Positions 20,728-28,519 of a stretch of 28,547 nt of DNA are shown here, piece after piece (the stretch's first letter is position 1; each line of letters begins with the position of its first letter). The translations under genes and the position numbers were made by a program. The notes under the pieces were generated by a model that ran no database searches, was not told where the DNA came from, and saw only the letters and a program-made list of their open reading frames with translations. The stretch is from Elusimicrobiota bacterium. Its GTDB lineage: Bacteria > Elusimicrobiota > Elusimicrobia > UBA1565. The stretch covers positions 38,850 through 67,396 of the forward strand of contig DMEZ01000053.1 of assembly GCA_003450735.1 (NCBI GenBank), read 5' to 3'.

Positions 20728-21944
20728 GCTCTTCCGCGTCGGCCCGCTACGTGCTGGGCCTGCTCTTCTGCGTCAATCTCGTCAACTACGTCGACCGCCA
20801 GGCCCTCTACGCCCTCCTGCCCCTCCTGAAGGAGGAGTTCGGGGCCAGCGACGCGGCGCTCGGCGCCCTGGCCTCGGCCTTCATGGTCGTGTACATGTGC
20901 GCGGCTCCGCCTATCGGCTACCTCGCCGACCGCACCCGCCGCGCGGCCTGGATCTCCTGGGGGCTCGTGGTCTGGAGCGGCGCAACGGTCCTCTCCGGAT
21001 TGAGCCGGACCTACGCCCAGCTCTTCGCGGCCCGCGCCGCGGTGGGCATCGGGGAGTCCTGCTACGGGAGCGTGGCGCCCTCCTTCGTCGCCGAGCATTT
21101 CCCCAAGGAGCGCTGCGGCCGGGTGCTGGCCCTTTTCTCCATGGCCATCCCCGTCGGGAGCGCGCTGGGCTACGTGCTGGGAGGCTGGCTGGGCCACGCC
21201 TTCGGCTGGCGCTCGGCCTTCTTCATCGTCGGGATCCCCGGCCTGCTCTTGGCCGCGCTCACCTGGCGGCTGGGCGACCCGCGCTCGAGCGCCCAGAAGG
21301 CGGCGGCCCCGCCGGGCCTGCGGGAGTACGCCTCGCTCTACACCAATAAGTCGTATCTGGCGAGCACCCTGGCGATGGCGGCCATGACCTTCTGTCTGGG
21401 CGGTCTCGCGGTCTGGATGCCCTCCTTCTTCAACCGCTACTGGGGCATGGACGTCTCGAAGGCGGGTCTGCTCTTCGGCGGGGTCACGGTGGCCGGCGGA
21501 CTCGTCGGCAGCCTGCTGGGCGGCTGGCTGGGAGACCGCCTGCTCAAGGTGACGGGGAAGGCGTACTTCCTGGTGTCGGGGACGGGCTACCTGCTCGCTT
21601 TGCCCTTCGCCGCCTACGCCCTCTACGCCGGGTCGGTGGAGCTCACCCTGGCCTCCCTCTTCATGGCGGAGACGCTCGTCTTCCTGAACATGGGGCCGCT
21701 CAACGGCGTCATCGTCTCGGTGACCCCGCAGGCGGTGCGCTCCATGGCCTTCGCGGCCAACATCTTCGTCATCCACGCCCTGGGCGACGCGGTGAGCCCG
21801 GCGATCATCGGGCGCATCTCGGACGCCGCGGGGCTCAAGTCCGCCCTCCTCTATTCCCTGGTCTTCCTGGGCGTCGCGGGGGGCCTCTGCTTCTGGGGGT
21901 CGCGGAACGTGGAGCGCGATTCGAAGGAGGCGGGACATGACTAG
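20724..21944 (+). CDS. Major facilitator superfamily transporter, Spinster-like
   Basis: The 406-residue product has about 12 hydrophobic segments in MFS order. Spinster-type features include NLVNYVDRQALYALLPLLKEEF in helix 1, the loop 2-3 motif GYLADRTRRAAWISWGL, ESCYGSVAPSFVAEHFP in helix 4-5 and the central-half repeat GGWLGDRLLK. Bacterial members export or import sugars, lipids or metabolites, and the substrate here is unknown. The ATG at 20724 overlaps the mnmE TGA (ATGA), and its own stop lies 8 nt inside the next gene, so it is translated in step with the tRNA-modification genes. Its insertion between mnmE and mnmG is unusual. Confidence 0.88.
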   Translation: MSSSASARYVLGLLFCVNLVNYVDRQALYALLPLLKEEFGASDAALGALASAFMVVYMCAAPPIGYLADRTRRAAWISWGLVVWSGATVLSGLSRTYAQLFAARAAVGIGESCYGSVAPSFVAEHFPKERCGRVLALFSMAIPVGSALGYVLGGWLGHAFGWRSAFFIVGIPGLLLAALTWRLGDPRSSAQKAAAPPGLREYASLYTNKSYLASTLAMAAMTFCLGGLAVWMPSFFNRYWGMDVSKAGLLFGGVTVAGGLVGSLLGGWLGDRLLKVTGKAYFLVSGTGYLLALPFAAYALYAGSVELTLASLFMAETLVFLNMGPLNGVIVSVTPQAVRSMAFAANIFVIHALGDAVSPAIIGRISDAAGLKSALLYSLVFLGVAGGLCFWGSRNVERDSKEAGHD

Positions 21945-22701
21945 CTGGCCTTTCCAGCGCGACCTCGTCCTGCGGCCCTCGCGGGCCGCGGGCGCCCTGT
22001 CCTCCGAGCCGGCTTTCCCCTCGGCCGTCTGGGTGTTCCTCTCCTACCTGCTCGTCTCGGCGCTCTTCCACGCCTGGAAGCCCTTCGACTTCCCGCCCCT
22101 GCCGGGCAACGCTATGTTGGAGCCGCCCCCGGGCGGGTCGGCCTTCTGGATGAGCGTCCAGGTCTGGCAGATCCCCCTGGCCGGGCTCGGCGTCCTGCTG
22201 ACCGGCTGGTTCGCCAAGCGGCTCTCCGGCGAAAAACTGCCCCGCCTCCTGCTCGGCTCCATCGGCTGCGCCTTGATCCCGCTCCTCCTCCTCGTCGTCT
22301 ACGTGAACACCCGGATGCCGCGCCCCCTCTTCGGCCTGCTCTGGCTGGGTTTGTGCTCCCTGCTCTGGCCGGGCCTGCGGAGCGTGGACCGCGCCGCCTG
22401 GAAGCCTTTGGCCGCCTGGATGCTGGGCATCAACGCCGTGCCGCTCGCTCTGACCCCGCTGGCCGTCCTGCTCGTACTCCTGCGCGCGGCGCCCCTCTAT
22501 CAGGCGCTCGAGTATGGGATGGCCTTCTGGATGCTCGGCTTGGCGACGTACGGCGTGAGCCGCCTCTTCAGACTGCCCGCCGCCCGCGCTTTCTGCGCGG
22601 TGTTCCTCGCGATGATCTGCGAGATCCTCTGCCTGTTCGGGCTCTACTTCCTGGGGCTGGTCGGCAAGCCGGTGCTGAGCGTGCTGCTGCTGTCCCTATG
22701 A
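21937..22701 (+). CDS. Integral membrane protein of unknown function (about seven membrane segments)
   Basis: Not recognised. The 254-residue product has a short N-terminal soluble part (about 1-28). About seven hydrophobic segments follow, near 30-47, 70-93, 101-124, 130-147, 157-182, 190-210 and 213-252. A periplasmic or cytosolic loop between the first two carries WKPFDFPPLPGN. The size and topology recall Yip1-type proteins, but no signature settles it. There is no catalytic-looking residue cluster. The ATG overlaps the transporter's last 8 nt and the TGA overlaps the mnmG ATG. The pairing with the upstream transporter suggests a joint function, which is inference. Confidence 0.75.
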   Translation: MTSWPFQRDLVLRPSRAAGALSSEPAFPSAVWVFLSYLLVSALFHAWKPFDFPPLPGNAMLEPPPGGSAFWMSVQVWQIPLAGLGVLLTGWFAKRLSGEKLPRLLLGSIGCALIPLLLLVVYVNTRMPRPLFGLLWLGLCSLLWPGLRSVDRAAWKPLAAWMLGINAVPLALTPLAVLLVLLRAAPLYQALEYGMAFWMLGLATYGVSRLFRLPAARAFCAVFLAMICEILCLFGLYFLGLVGKPVLSVLLLSL

Positions 22702-24404
22702 GCGGGGAGTTCGACGTCGTGGTCGTCGGCGCCGGGCACGCGGGCTGCGAGGCCGCGCTCGCGGCCGCGCGCCTGGGCTGCCGGACGCTGCTCCTCACCC
22801 AAAACCTCGACCAGGCGGCCCAGATGCCCTGCAACCCGTCCATCGGCGGGACGGCCAAGGGGCAGATGGTGCGCGAGCTCGACGCCCTGGGCGGGGAGAT
22901 GGCGCTCAACACCGACAAGACGAGCCTGCACTACATGACCCTCAACTCCGCCCGCGGAGCCGCGGTCCGGGCTCCCCGCGTGCAGTGCGACAAGGCCGCC
23001 TATTCGGCCGCGATGAAGGCCGTGCTCGAGCGCCAGCCGGGCATCGCCCTGCTCGAGGACGAGGCCCTGGCCGTCCTCGACGAAGGCGGCCGGGCCGCGG
23101 GCATCCTCGCCCGCAAGGCCGGCCGGATCCGCGCCCGAAGCGTCGTGCTCTCGACGGGAACGGCCCTCGGCGGCCTGATCCACGTCGGAGAGCGCCGCAC
23201 CCCGGCCGGCCCGGGCGCCCTCTCGGGTTCTCTGCGCGAGCGGGGCTTCACGGTGCTCCGCTTCAAGACCGGCACCCCGCCGCGCCTGCGCAAAGACTCC
23301 ATCGACACTTCCCGGCTCGAGATCCAGCGCCCGGACCCCGACCCCGAGCCGATGTCCCACGCGCTCTCGCGCATCGAGCGCGAGTTCCTGCCCTGCTGGA
23401 TCACCTACACGACCGAAAGCACCCACCGCCTCATCTACGAGAACCTCTCGCGCTCGCCCCTCTACAGCGGCGCCATCCGGGGCCTCGGCCCCCGCTACTG
23501 TCCCTCCATCGAGGACAAGGTCGTCAAGTTCCCGGAGAAGCCGCGCCACCAGCTCTTCCTCGAGCCGGAAGGCGCCAAGACGGACTCGATCTACCTCGGC
23601 GGATTCTCGACGAGCATGCCCGAGGAGGTGCAGAAGGCTCTGGTGCGCTCCATCCCGGGCCTCGAGCAGGCCGAGCTTTCGCGTCCGGGCTACGCCATCG
23701 AGTACGACTATTGCCCGCCCGTGCAGATCCGGGACACCCTGGAGACGAAGAGCCTGCCCGGGCTCTTCTTCGCCGGCCAGCTCAACGGCACCACGGGCTA
23801 CGAGGAGGCCGCCGGCCAGGGCCTGCTCGCCGGGATCAACGCCGCGCACGCCGTCCTGGGCCGCGAGCCGCTCGTCCTGGGCCGGGAAGAGGCCTACCTC
23901 GGAGTCATGATGGACGACCTCGTCACCCGCGGCGCCGACGAGCCCTACCGCATGTTCACCGCGCGGGCCGAGCACCGCCTCCACCTGCGCGCCGACAACG
24001 CCGACCTGCGGCTCATGGACCGGGGCGCGCGCTTAGGGCTAGTCTCCCCGGACCTCCACGCCCGCTTCCGGCGCTACCGGGACTGCGTGGAGAGCGCCGG
24101 CGCCCGCTGGAGCGACGACGAGCTCTCCCCGTGGTCTCGGGCCAAGGCGCGGCGGCAGGCCGAGACCCAGCGGCTCTATGAGAGCTACATCCGCAGGGAC
24201 CTGAAGGCCCTGCAGGTGGTGCGCTCGATGGGGCGGACTCGCATCCCCGAGGGCTTTCCCTTCGAGAGCCTGCCGCTCCCGGCGGAGTCCCGGCAGAAGC
24301 TGGGCCGCGTGCGGCCGAGCAGCCTCGAGCAGGCCTCCCGCGTGCCCGGGGTGACCCCGGCCGACGTGCAGGTGCTCTCGGTCTGGCTGAGGCGGGGCCG
24401 ATGA
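22698..24404 (+). CDS. mnmG: tRNA uridine-5-carboxymethylaminomethyl modification enzyme MnmG (GidA)
   Basis: The 568-residue product opens with the FAD-binding motif VVVVGAGHAGCEAA. Family signatures follow: MPCNPSIGGTAKGQMVRE, GTPPRL, YCPSIEDKVVKF, the catalytic-Cys region EYDYCPPVQI and GQLNGTTGYEEAAGQG. The C-terminal helical tail with TRIPEGF and VTPADVQVLSVWLRR binds MnmE. It reduces and transfers the methylene group to U34 together with MnmE. At 568 residues it is about 50 shorter than the common ~620, mainly between the FTARAEHRL region and the tail, as in compact MnmG forms. The ATG at 22698 overlaps the preceding stop. Confidence 0.97.
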   Translation: MSGEFDVVVVGAGHAGCEAALAAARLGCRTLLLTQNLDQAAQMPCNPSIGGTAKGQMVRELDALGGEMALNTDKTSLHYMTLNSARGAAVRAPRVQCDKAAYSAAMKAVLERQPGIALLEDEALAVLDEGGRAAGILARKAGRIRARSVVLSTGTALGGLIHVGERRTPAGPGALSGSLRERGFTVLRFKTGTPPRLRKDSIDTSRLEIQRPDPDPEPMSHALSRIEREFLPCWITYTTESTHRLIYENLSRSPLYSGAIRGLGPRYCPSIEDKVVKFPEKPRHQLFLEPEGAKTDSIYLGGFSTSMPEEVQKALVRSIPGLEQAELSRPGYAIEYDYCPPVQIRDTLETKSLPGLFFAGQLNGTTGYEEAAGQGLLAGINAAHAVLGREPLVLGREEAYLGVMMDDLVTRGADEPYRMFTARAEHRLHLRADNADLRLMDRGARLGLVSPDLHARFRRYRDCVESAGARWSDDELSPWSRAKARRQAETQRLYESYIRRDLKALQVVRSMGRTRIPEGFPFESLPLPAESRQKLGRVRPSSLEQASRVPGVTPADVQVLSVWLRRGR

Positions 24405-25000
24405 AGGCGGAGAACCGGCGCCTCGCCGAAGCCGCCCTGGAGACCTGGGGCGTGCGGCTGGAGGAGCGGCAGTGGACTCTTCTCGACAACTATCTGAGGG
24501 ATGTGCTGGAATATAACCGCAAGGTGAACTTGACGGCCGCGCGCGACGAGGGCGAGGTCGTCCGGCGGCACTTCCTCGACGCGCTGGCGGGGCTCGCGCC
24601 TCTGAAGGAGAAGCTGGACCCGGCCCCCAGGCTCGCGGACATCGGCGCCGGCGGGGGCTTCGTCGGGATCTGCCTGAAGATCGCCTGGCCGGAGGCGGAC
24701 GTGACGCTCATCGAGTCGGCGGGGCGGAAGTTCAAGTTCCTGAGCTGGGCGTGCGCGCGCCTGGGGGTCGTCGGCCTGCACGTCCTGCAGGAGCGCGCCG
24801 GGACGCAGAGGGGTTTCGACGCGGTGCTCGCCCGGGCCGTGGCGCCCCTGCCCGAGCTGGCCAAGCTCGCCCTGCCGATGGGACGCTGGCTCGCGGCCTG
24901 GCAGAGCGAGCTGCCCGGCGGGAAGGTCGCCGAGAGCCGGGCGTACCGCCTGCCGGGCGAGGAGAAGGACCGTTACATCGTCTTTCTGGAGGGCGCATGA
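24401..25000 (+). CDS. rsmG: 16S rRNA (guanine-527-N7)-methyltransferase RsmG (GidB)
   Basis: The 199-residue product has the RsmG N-terminal helices (LLDNYLRDVLEYNRKVNLTAARDEGEVVRRHFLDAL). The S-adenosylmethionine loop is DIGAGGGFVGICL (about 80-92; the family usually reads DxGSGAGxPG). LIESAGRKFKFL and ARAVAPLPELAKLA follow. It methylates N7 of G527 in the 530 loop of 16S rRNA. ATGA overlaps join it to mnmG before and to a small membrane protein after. In many genomes parA/parB come next; here they do not. Confidence 0.93.
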   Translation: MKAENRRLAEAALETWGVRLEERQWTLLDNYLRDVLEYNRKVNLTAARDEGEVVRRHFLDALAGLAPLKEKLDPAPRLADIGAGGGFVGICLKIAWPEADVTLIESAGRKFKFLSWACARLGVVGLHVLQERAGTQRGFDAVLARAVAPLPELAKLALPMGRWLAAWQSELPGGKVAESRAYRLPGEEKDRYIVFLEGA

Positions 25001-25515
25001 ACCTGCTGAACCTGTACTTCACCCCGTTCGCGACGGCCCTGGTGCTCGCCGCGATCTATTTCTCCGAGCCGGAGAAGCCCGACCGGGACCTGGCCTTCGT
25101 CTTCCTGCTCCTCTCCCTGGTGGTCAACCACCTGATCACGAAGTACACCTACCGGATCGTCGGCTGGGCCGGCCGCATGAAGCTCATCCAGGTGTGGCTC
25201 ACCTTCCTGTGGTCCATCCCGCTCTTCTACCTGCTCGGCGCCTACTGGGCGCCGATGTGGCTGCTCTTCACCATGGCGCCCGCGACGGCGGCCTTGTATC
25301 AGGGGCGCTGGCAGACCCTCGCGACCGCGGCCGTCTCCGGCGGCACGATGCTGGGGGTCTACGCCCTGCGCGCGCGCTCGCTCGGCCTGGAACTGGGAGA
25401 GCAGCACTGGGCCATGGCCGGCGCCCACGCGGCGTTCATCGTGGTCATGGCGATGTTCGTCAACGCCATGGCCGAATCGGCCCTGCGCCTGAGGGACATC
25501 GGCAAGCGGGTCTGA
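24997..25515 (+). CDS. Small integral membrane protein of unknown function (about six membrane segments)
   Basis: Not recognised. The 172-residue product has six hydrophobic segments (about 6-23, 32-51, 61-84, 85-102, 104-125, 136-157) and a short charged tail (ESALRLRDIGKRV). This layout is like the membrane sensor module of some kinases or cyclases, but no output domain follows. The ATG at 24997 overlaps the rsmG TGA as ATGA, so it is the last coupled gene of the rpmH operon. No clear terminator is seen in the 99-bp gap after it, which instead carries the next promoter. Confidence 0.75.
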   Translation: MNLLNLYFTPFATALVLAAIYFSEPEKPDRDLAFVFLLLSLVVNHLITKYTYRIVGWAGRMKLIQVWLTFLWSIPLFYLLGAYWAPMWLLFTMAPATAALYQGRWQTLATAAVSGGTMLGVYALRARSLGLELGEQHWAMAGAHAAFIVVMAMFVNAMAESALRLRDIGKRV

Positions 25516-25526
25516 GCGGGAAAGCA

Positions 25527-25554
25527 TTGAAATCCGCCGGAATCCTGCTACACT
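25527..25554 (+). promoter_or_regulatory. Extended -10 promoter for the HExxH peptidase gene
   Basis: TTGAAA (25527-25532) and TACACT (25549-25554) are separated by 16 bp. TGC directly before the -10 gives the TGn extension. The start codon lies about 60 nt downstream. The -10 is identical to that at 2057. Confidence 0.65.
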
Positions 25555-25614
25555 TGTCATAGGAAGCGGCCGGTCGCGGCCCCTGAGGGGACCGGGCTCG
25601 TCCGGCGTCTATCC

Positions 25615-26757
25615 ATGGATATCCTCATCAAGCTCCGCGTCTACCTCTGGCTGATGGTCATCAGCCTTTGGGGGCTGATGATCTACCAGTTCGTCGAGGA
25701 CGAGGGGGGGGACCTCCCCCAGATGCATTGGCTCTCGAAGGCGCGCTCCCAGCCCCGACCGCCCTCGACGCAGCCCCAGGACCAGATCCCCGCCAAGGAC
25801 CTTTTCCCGAAGCCCCAGGAGGACCTGCTCACGGAGCCCGTTCCCGTCTCGGGGACGCACCATCCGACCGTGGACGCGACCGGCGCCCTCCCGGGAGCCC
25901 TCCCGGCACGCCCCCAGGCTCCGGCGCCCGACGCGACGACTCTCGTCGCGAAGCTGCCGGATACGAAGCCGCCGCCGCGGACGCAGCCTATCGTCCCGCC
26001 GGACGAGCCGGCCCCGCCCGTGCGCCCCGATCTCCCGACCCCCAAGGGCTTCTTCAAGACCCAGGCCCGCCATTTCGTCATCTTCTCCGAGGGCGAAGAG
26101 GCGGCCCCCGACTTCGTCGAGACCATCGAGAACCTGCACGCGAACCTCATGCTCGACCTCGCGGCCTTCTCGCCGTGGGCCCGCGACGAAAAGGTCACCA
26201 TCTACCTGTTCCGCGGCCAGGAATCCTACCGCAAGGTCACGGGCCGGCCCTCCTGGTCGGGCGGGGCGAGCTCGGTGAAGAGCCGCAAGATCTTCCTCTA
26301 CGAGAGCGACGAGAGCGTGGGCATCCTCGCGCACGAGCTCTGCCACATCTACTTCGACAGCTTCTTCCTGGGCGGCAAGACGAACCCGCTCTGGCTGAGC
26401 GAAGGCATGGCCACGCTGGTGCAGACCGAGCGCGGCCTCTCCGCGCCGAACTGGCTCAAGGAGAACATGGGCCTCATCCGCAAGGGCGGCGGCTACCAGC
26501 TCTCCGAGATGCTCACCGTCGAGAACACCACCGCCGCCGACGACGCGAGCGTGCGGCTCTGGTACACGCAGTCGTACAGCGTCGTGCGCTTCCTCATCCG
26601 CGCGCAGTACAAGTCCTCCTTCCTCCGTTTCTGCCGGCACATCCGCGACGGCTTCCCGATCCACGAGGCGCTCTACCGCGCCTACGGGATGCCCTTCAAC
26701 CGGGTCAAGGCGCTCGAGTACGCGTGGCGCCACGACCTGCAGTCCTCCAAACTCTAG
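25615..26757 (+). CDS. Membrane-anchored gluzincin (HExxH) metallopeptidase-like protein
   Basis: The 380-residue product begins with one membrane segment (about 7-25, LRVYLWLMVISLWGLMIY). A proline-rich stalk of about 110 residues follows, then a soluble domain from about 145. That domain holds the zinc motif AHELCHIYFD (His240, Glu241, His244) and the downstream glutamate in LWLSEGMATL (Glu263), the layout of clan MA gluzincins. The pattern AHELxH...PxWLxEGxA is shared with a broad group of uncharacterised bacterial peptidases. It should act in the periplasm, with the stalk spacing it from the membrane. Substrate is unknown. It is a single gene with its own promoter, followed by a weak hairpin. 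Confidence 0.85.
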   Translation: MDILIKLRVYLWLMVISLWGLMIYQFVEDEGGDLPQMHWLSKARSQPRPPSTQPQDQIPAKDLFPKPQEDLLTEPVPVSGTHHPTVDATGALPGALPARPQAPAPDATTLVAKLPDTKPPPRTQPIVPPDEPAPPVRPDLPTPKGFFKTQARHFVIFSEGEEAAPDFVETIENLHANLMLDLAAFSPWARDEKVTIYLFRGQESYRKVTGRPSWSGGASSVKSRKIFLYESDESVGILAHELCHIYFDSFFLGGKTNPLWLSEGMATLVQTERGLSAPNWLKENMGLIRKGGGYQLSEMLTVENTTAADDASVRLWYTQSYSVVRFLIRAQYKSSFLRFCRHIRDGFPIHEALYRAYGMPFNRVKALEYAWRHDLQSSKL

Positions 26758-26781
26758 CCCGCTGGGCCTTTAGGACCGCCT

Positions 26782-26800
26782 AGGACCCAGCTGGGGTCCT
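26782..26800 (+). terminator. Possible weak terminator hairpin after the peptidase gene
   Basis: AGGACCC / GGGTCCT form a 7-bp stem with a 5-nt loop, 24 bp after the stop codon. No U-tract follows, and TAGGACC is repeated directly 10 bp upstream (26771-26777 and 26781-26787), so the assignment is tentative. Confidence 0.4.
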
Positions 26801-26855
26801 GCCTTCATTCCCCGTCGAGAGTTGCAACGCGCGCCCGCGCGGATGAATGGGACCA

Positions 26856-26883
26856 AAGGCCCCAAGAAAAAAATTGGGCCTTG
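26856..26883. promoter_or_regulatory. A-tract and bulged hairpin directly upstream of the mraZ -35
   Basis: AAGGCCCCAA and TTGGGCCTT flank an A7 tract (26867-26873). The arms pair over about 9 bp with one bulged C. The A-tract ends 8 bp before the -35, the place of an UP element that contacts the RNA polymerase alpha subunits. On the plus strand the hairpin has no following U-run, so a promoter role seems likelier than termination. Confidence 0.4.
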
Positions 26884-26909
26884 ACAGGGGCTGTGACTCC
26901 TGTTACAAT
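26881..26909 (+). promoter_or_regulatory. Near-consensus extended -10 promoter of the mraZ/division cluster
   Basis: TTGACA (26881-26886) and TACAAT (26904-26909, 5 of 6) are separated by exactly 17 bp. TGT before the -10 supplies the TGn extension. It lies 72 bp before the mraZ start and should drive the cell-wall/division cluster strongly unless repressed. Confidence 0.88.
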
Positions 26910-26914
26910 GGCGT

Positions 26915-26953
26915 CCCGTGCCAAAAAGTGGTGGCCAGTGTGGAAATGTGGTA
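26915..26953 (+). promoter_or_regulatory. Probable MraZ operator: 10-bp-spaced GTG repeats
   Basis: GTG recurs at 26918, 26928, 26938 and 26948, one helical turn apart. The downstream three read AAAGTGG, CCAGTGTGG and AATGTGG. MraZ proteins are known to bind tandem short G-rich repeats (TGGG or AAAGTGG types) in their own promoters. The repeats begin 9 bp past the -10, within the initially transcribed region, so binding would block transcription. Confidence 0.7.
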
Positions 26954-26981
26954 GGCTCGGGACGAACGCGGGGCAACTAGA

Positions 26982-27434
26982 ATGACGGCGATCATAGGGC
27001 AATACGAATACACCCTCGACCCGAAGAACCGGGTCGTCGTTCCGCCGTCGTATCGCAACGCCCTCATCGGGGAGAAAGGCGCGCACTTCATCCTGGCCAT
27101 CGGCCAGGATGGCTGCTTGAGACTCTTCCTTCCGTCCCAGTGGGACAGGCTGGTCTCCGAAGCGAGAACGCTGACCCAGGAAGTCCAGGACAAGGAAAAA
27201 GCCCGGGCTGCGCGCCGCTACCTTTTCGCGAGCGCCGTGGAAGCGCCCCTGGACGAGCAGGGCCGCATCCTCGTGCCTTCCAACCTCAAAGAGATCGCCG
27301 CGCTCAAGAAGGACGTGGTCATCGTGGGCGCGGGGACCTGGATGGAACTGTGGGCGCAGGAGCGCTGGACGAAGTACCACAAGTCGGCCGCGGCCCCCGC
27401 CTTCACCGACCTGTCCAAGGACCTCGATATCTAG
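26982..27434 (+). CDS. mraZ: Transcriptional regulator MraZ
   Basis: The 150-residue product shows the two SpoVT-AbrB-like half-sites of MraZ: DPKNRVVVPPSYRNAL (about 13-28) and LDEQGRILVPSNLKEIA (about 90-106). MraZ forms ring-shaped oligomers that bind repeats upstream of its own gene and repress the division and cell-wall cluster. The ATG at 26982 matches the usual N-terminus (GQYEYTLDPKNR); a weak GGGG lies about 10 nt upstream. Only 1 bp separates its stop from the rsmH start. The upstream repeat array fits autoregulation. Confidence 0.95.
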   Translation: MTAIIGQYEYTLDPKNRVVVPPSYRNALIGEKGAHFILAIGQDGCLRLFLPSQWDRLVSEARTLTQEVQDKEKARAARRYLFASAVEAPLDEQGRILVPSNLKEIAALKKDVVIVGAGTWMELWAQERWTKYHKSAAAPAFTDLSKDLDI

Positions 27435-27435
27435 C

Positions 27436-28338
27436 ATGAGCGCGCTGATGAGCGACAAGGAACTGACGCACATGCCGGTCCTCCTGAAGGAGGTCACGGA
27501 GCTCCTGGTCGCCGACCCGGACGGGCTCTTCGTCGACGCCACGCTCGGGCTGGGGGGGCACGCGGAGGCCGTCCTGGGCCGGCTCTCCCCCCAGGGGCGC
27601 CTGCTCGGCATCGACCTCGACCCCGAGGCCCTGGCCCTCTCCAGCGGGCGGCTCGCCGCTTTCGGAGGCCGCTTCCGCGCGCGGCACGGCAATTTCCGGA
27701 ACATCGCCAAGATCCTCCAGAACGAGGGGTTCTTCCCGCTGGCGGGCGCCTTGTTCGACCTCGGAGTCTCCTCCCTCCAGTTCGACAAGGCGTCTCGCGG
27801 CTTCGCGATCCAGCGGGAAGGACCGCTCGACATGCGCCTCGACCCGTCGAACCCGCTCACCGCCGCCCGCATCGTCAACGAATGGCCGGCCGAGCAGATC
27901 GAGCTGCTTCTGAGGGAGTACGGCGAGGAGCGCGAGTCCGGGCGCATCTCGCGCTGGATCGTCGCGGCCCGCGACCGCAGCCCCCTGCAGACCACGGGGG
28001 AGCTGGCCGCCCTCCTCTCGGAGCGCCTCCCCCGGACGGGGCGCATCCACCCGGCCACCCGCACCTTCCAGGCTTTGCGCATCGCGGTCAACGGGGAGCT
28101 CGAGAACCTCACCCTCGGGCTCTCGGACATCCTCTCCATGATGCGCTCGGGCGGCCGCATCGCCGCCATCTCTTTCCATTCGCTCGAGGACCGGATCGTG
28201 AAGAACGTCTTCCGCTCGTTCGTCGCGTCGGGCGGCTGCCGCTGGGTGCGGGAGGGCGCGCTGGAGCCGGGCCAAGAGGAGATCGCGCGCAACCCCAGGG
28301 CGCGGAGCGCGAAGCTGCGCGTCGTTGAGAAACTTTGA
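27436..28338 (+). CDS. rsmH: 16S rRNA (cytosine-1402-N4)-methyltransferase RsmH (MraW)
   Basis: The 300-residue product has the RsmH opening HMPVLLKEVTELL and the S-adenosylmethionine site FVDATLGLGGHAEAVL (about 32-47). GIDLDPEAL, LGVSSLQFDKASRGFA, GPLDMRLDP and the closing ISFHSLEDRIVKNVF follow. It methylates N4 of C1402 in the decoding centre. The ATG at 27436 is 1 bp after mraZ; in-frame ATGs at 27448 and 27472 are alternative starts, and the exact one is uncertain because no strong ribosome site is visible. Gene order mraZ-rsmH is the canonical head of the division and cell-wall cluster. Confidence 0.96.
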   Translation: MSALMSDKELTHMPVLLKEVTELLVADPDGLFVDATLGLGGHAEAVLGRLSPQGRLLGIDLDPEALALSSGRLAAFGGRFRARHGNFRNIAKILQNEGFFPLAGALFDLGVSSLQFDKASRGFAIQREGPLDMRLDPSNPLTAARIVNEWPAEQIELLLREYGEERESGRISRWIVAARDRSPLQTTGELAALLSERLPRTGRIHPATRTFQALRIAVNGELENLTLGLSDILSMMRSGGRIAAISFHSLEDRIVKNVFRSFVASGGCRWVREGALEPGQEEIARNPRARSAKLRVVEKL

Positions 28339-28351
28339 GAGGAGGGGGACT

Positions 28352-28519
28352 ATGAAGAGCGACTTGGACGGCGGTTCCAGGGGTCACTCGGCGGCCGGCG
28401 CGGTCTCAAGGCTCCTGCCCTCCCGCCAGCGGGTCATCCGCCTGACCCCCACCGGCCCCTCCTCGGCCGCGGGCTACGTCTGGAAGCGGGTCTTCCTCAA
28501 GGGGCGGACCGAAGAATGA
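28352..28519 (+). CDS. Small 55-aa protein of unknown function at the ftsL position
   Basis: The ATG at 28352 is preceded by GAGGAGGGGG, the strongest ribosome site in the window, so translation is likely. The 55-residue product is basic and Ser/Gly-rich, with SRLLPSRQRVIRLTPTGPSS in the middle and VWKRVFLKGRTEE at the end. It has no membrane segment, so it is not an ordinary FtsL, although ftsL normally follows rsmH. Its TGA overlaps the next gene's ATG (ATGA). It may be a lineage-specific division-cluster peptide. Confidence 0.6.
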   Translation: MKSDLDGGSRGHSAAGAVSRLLPSRQRVIRLTPTGPSSAAGYVWKRVFLKGRTEE

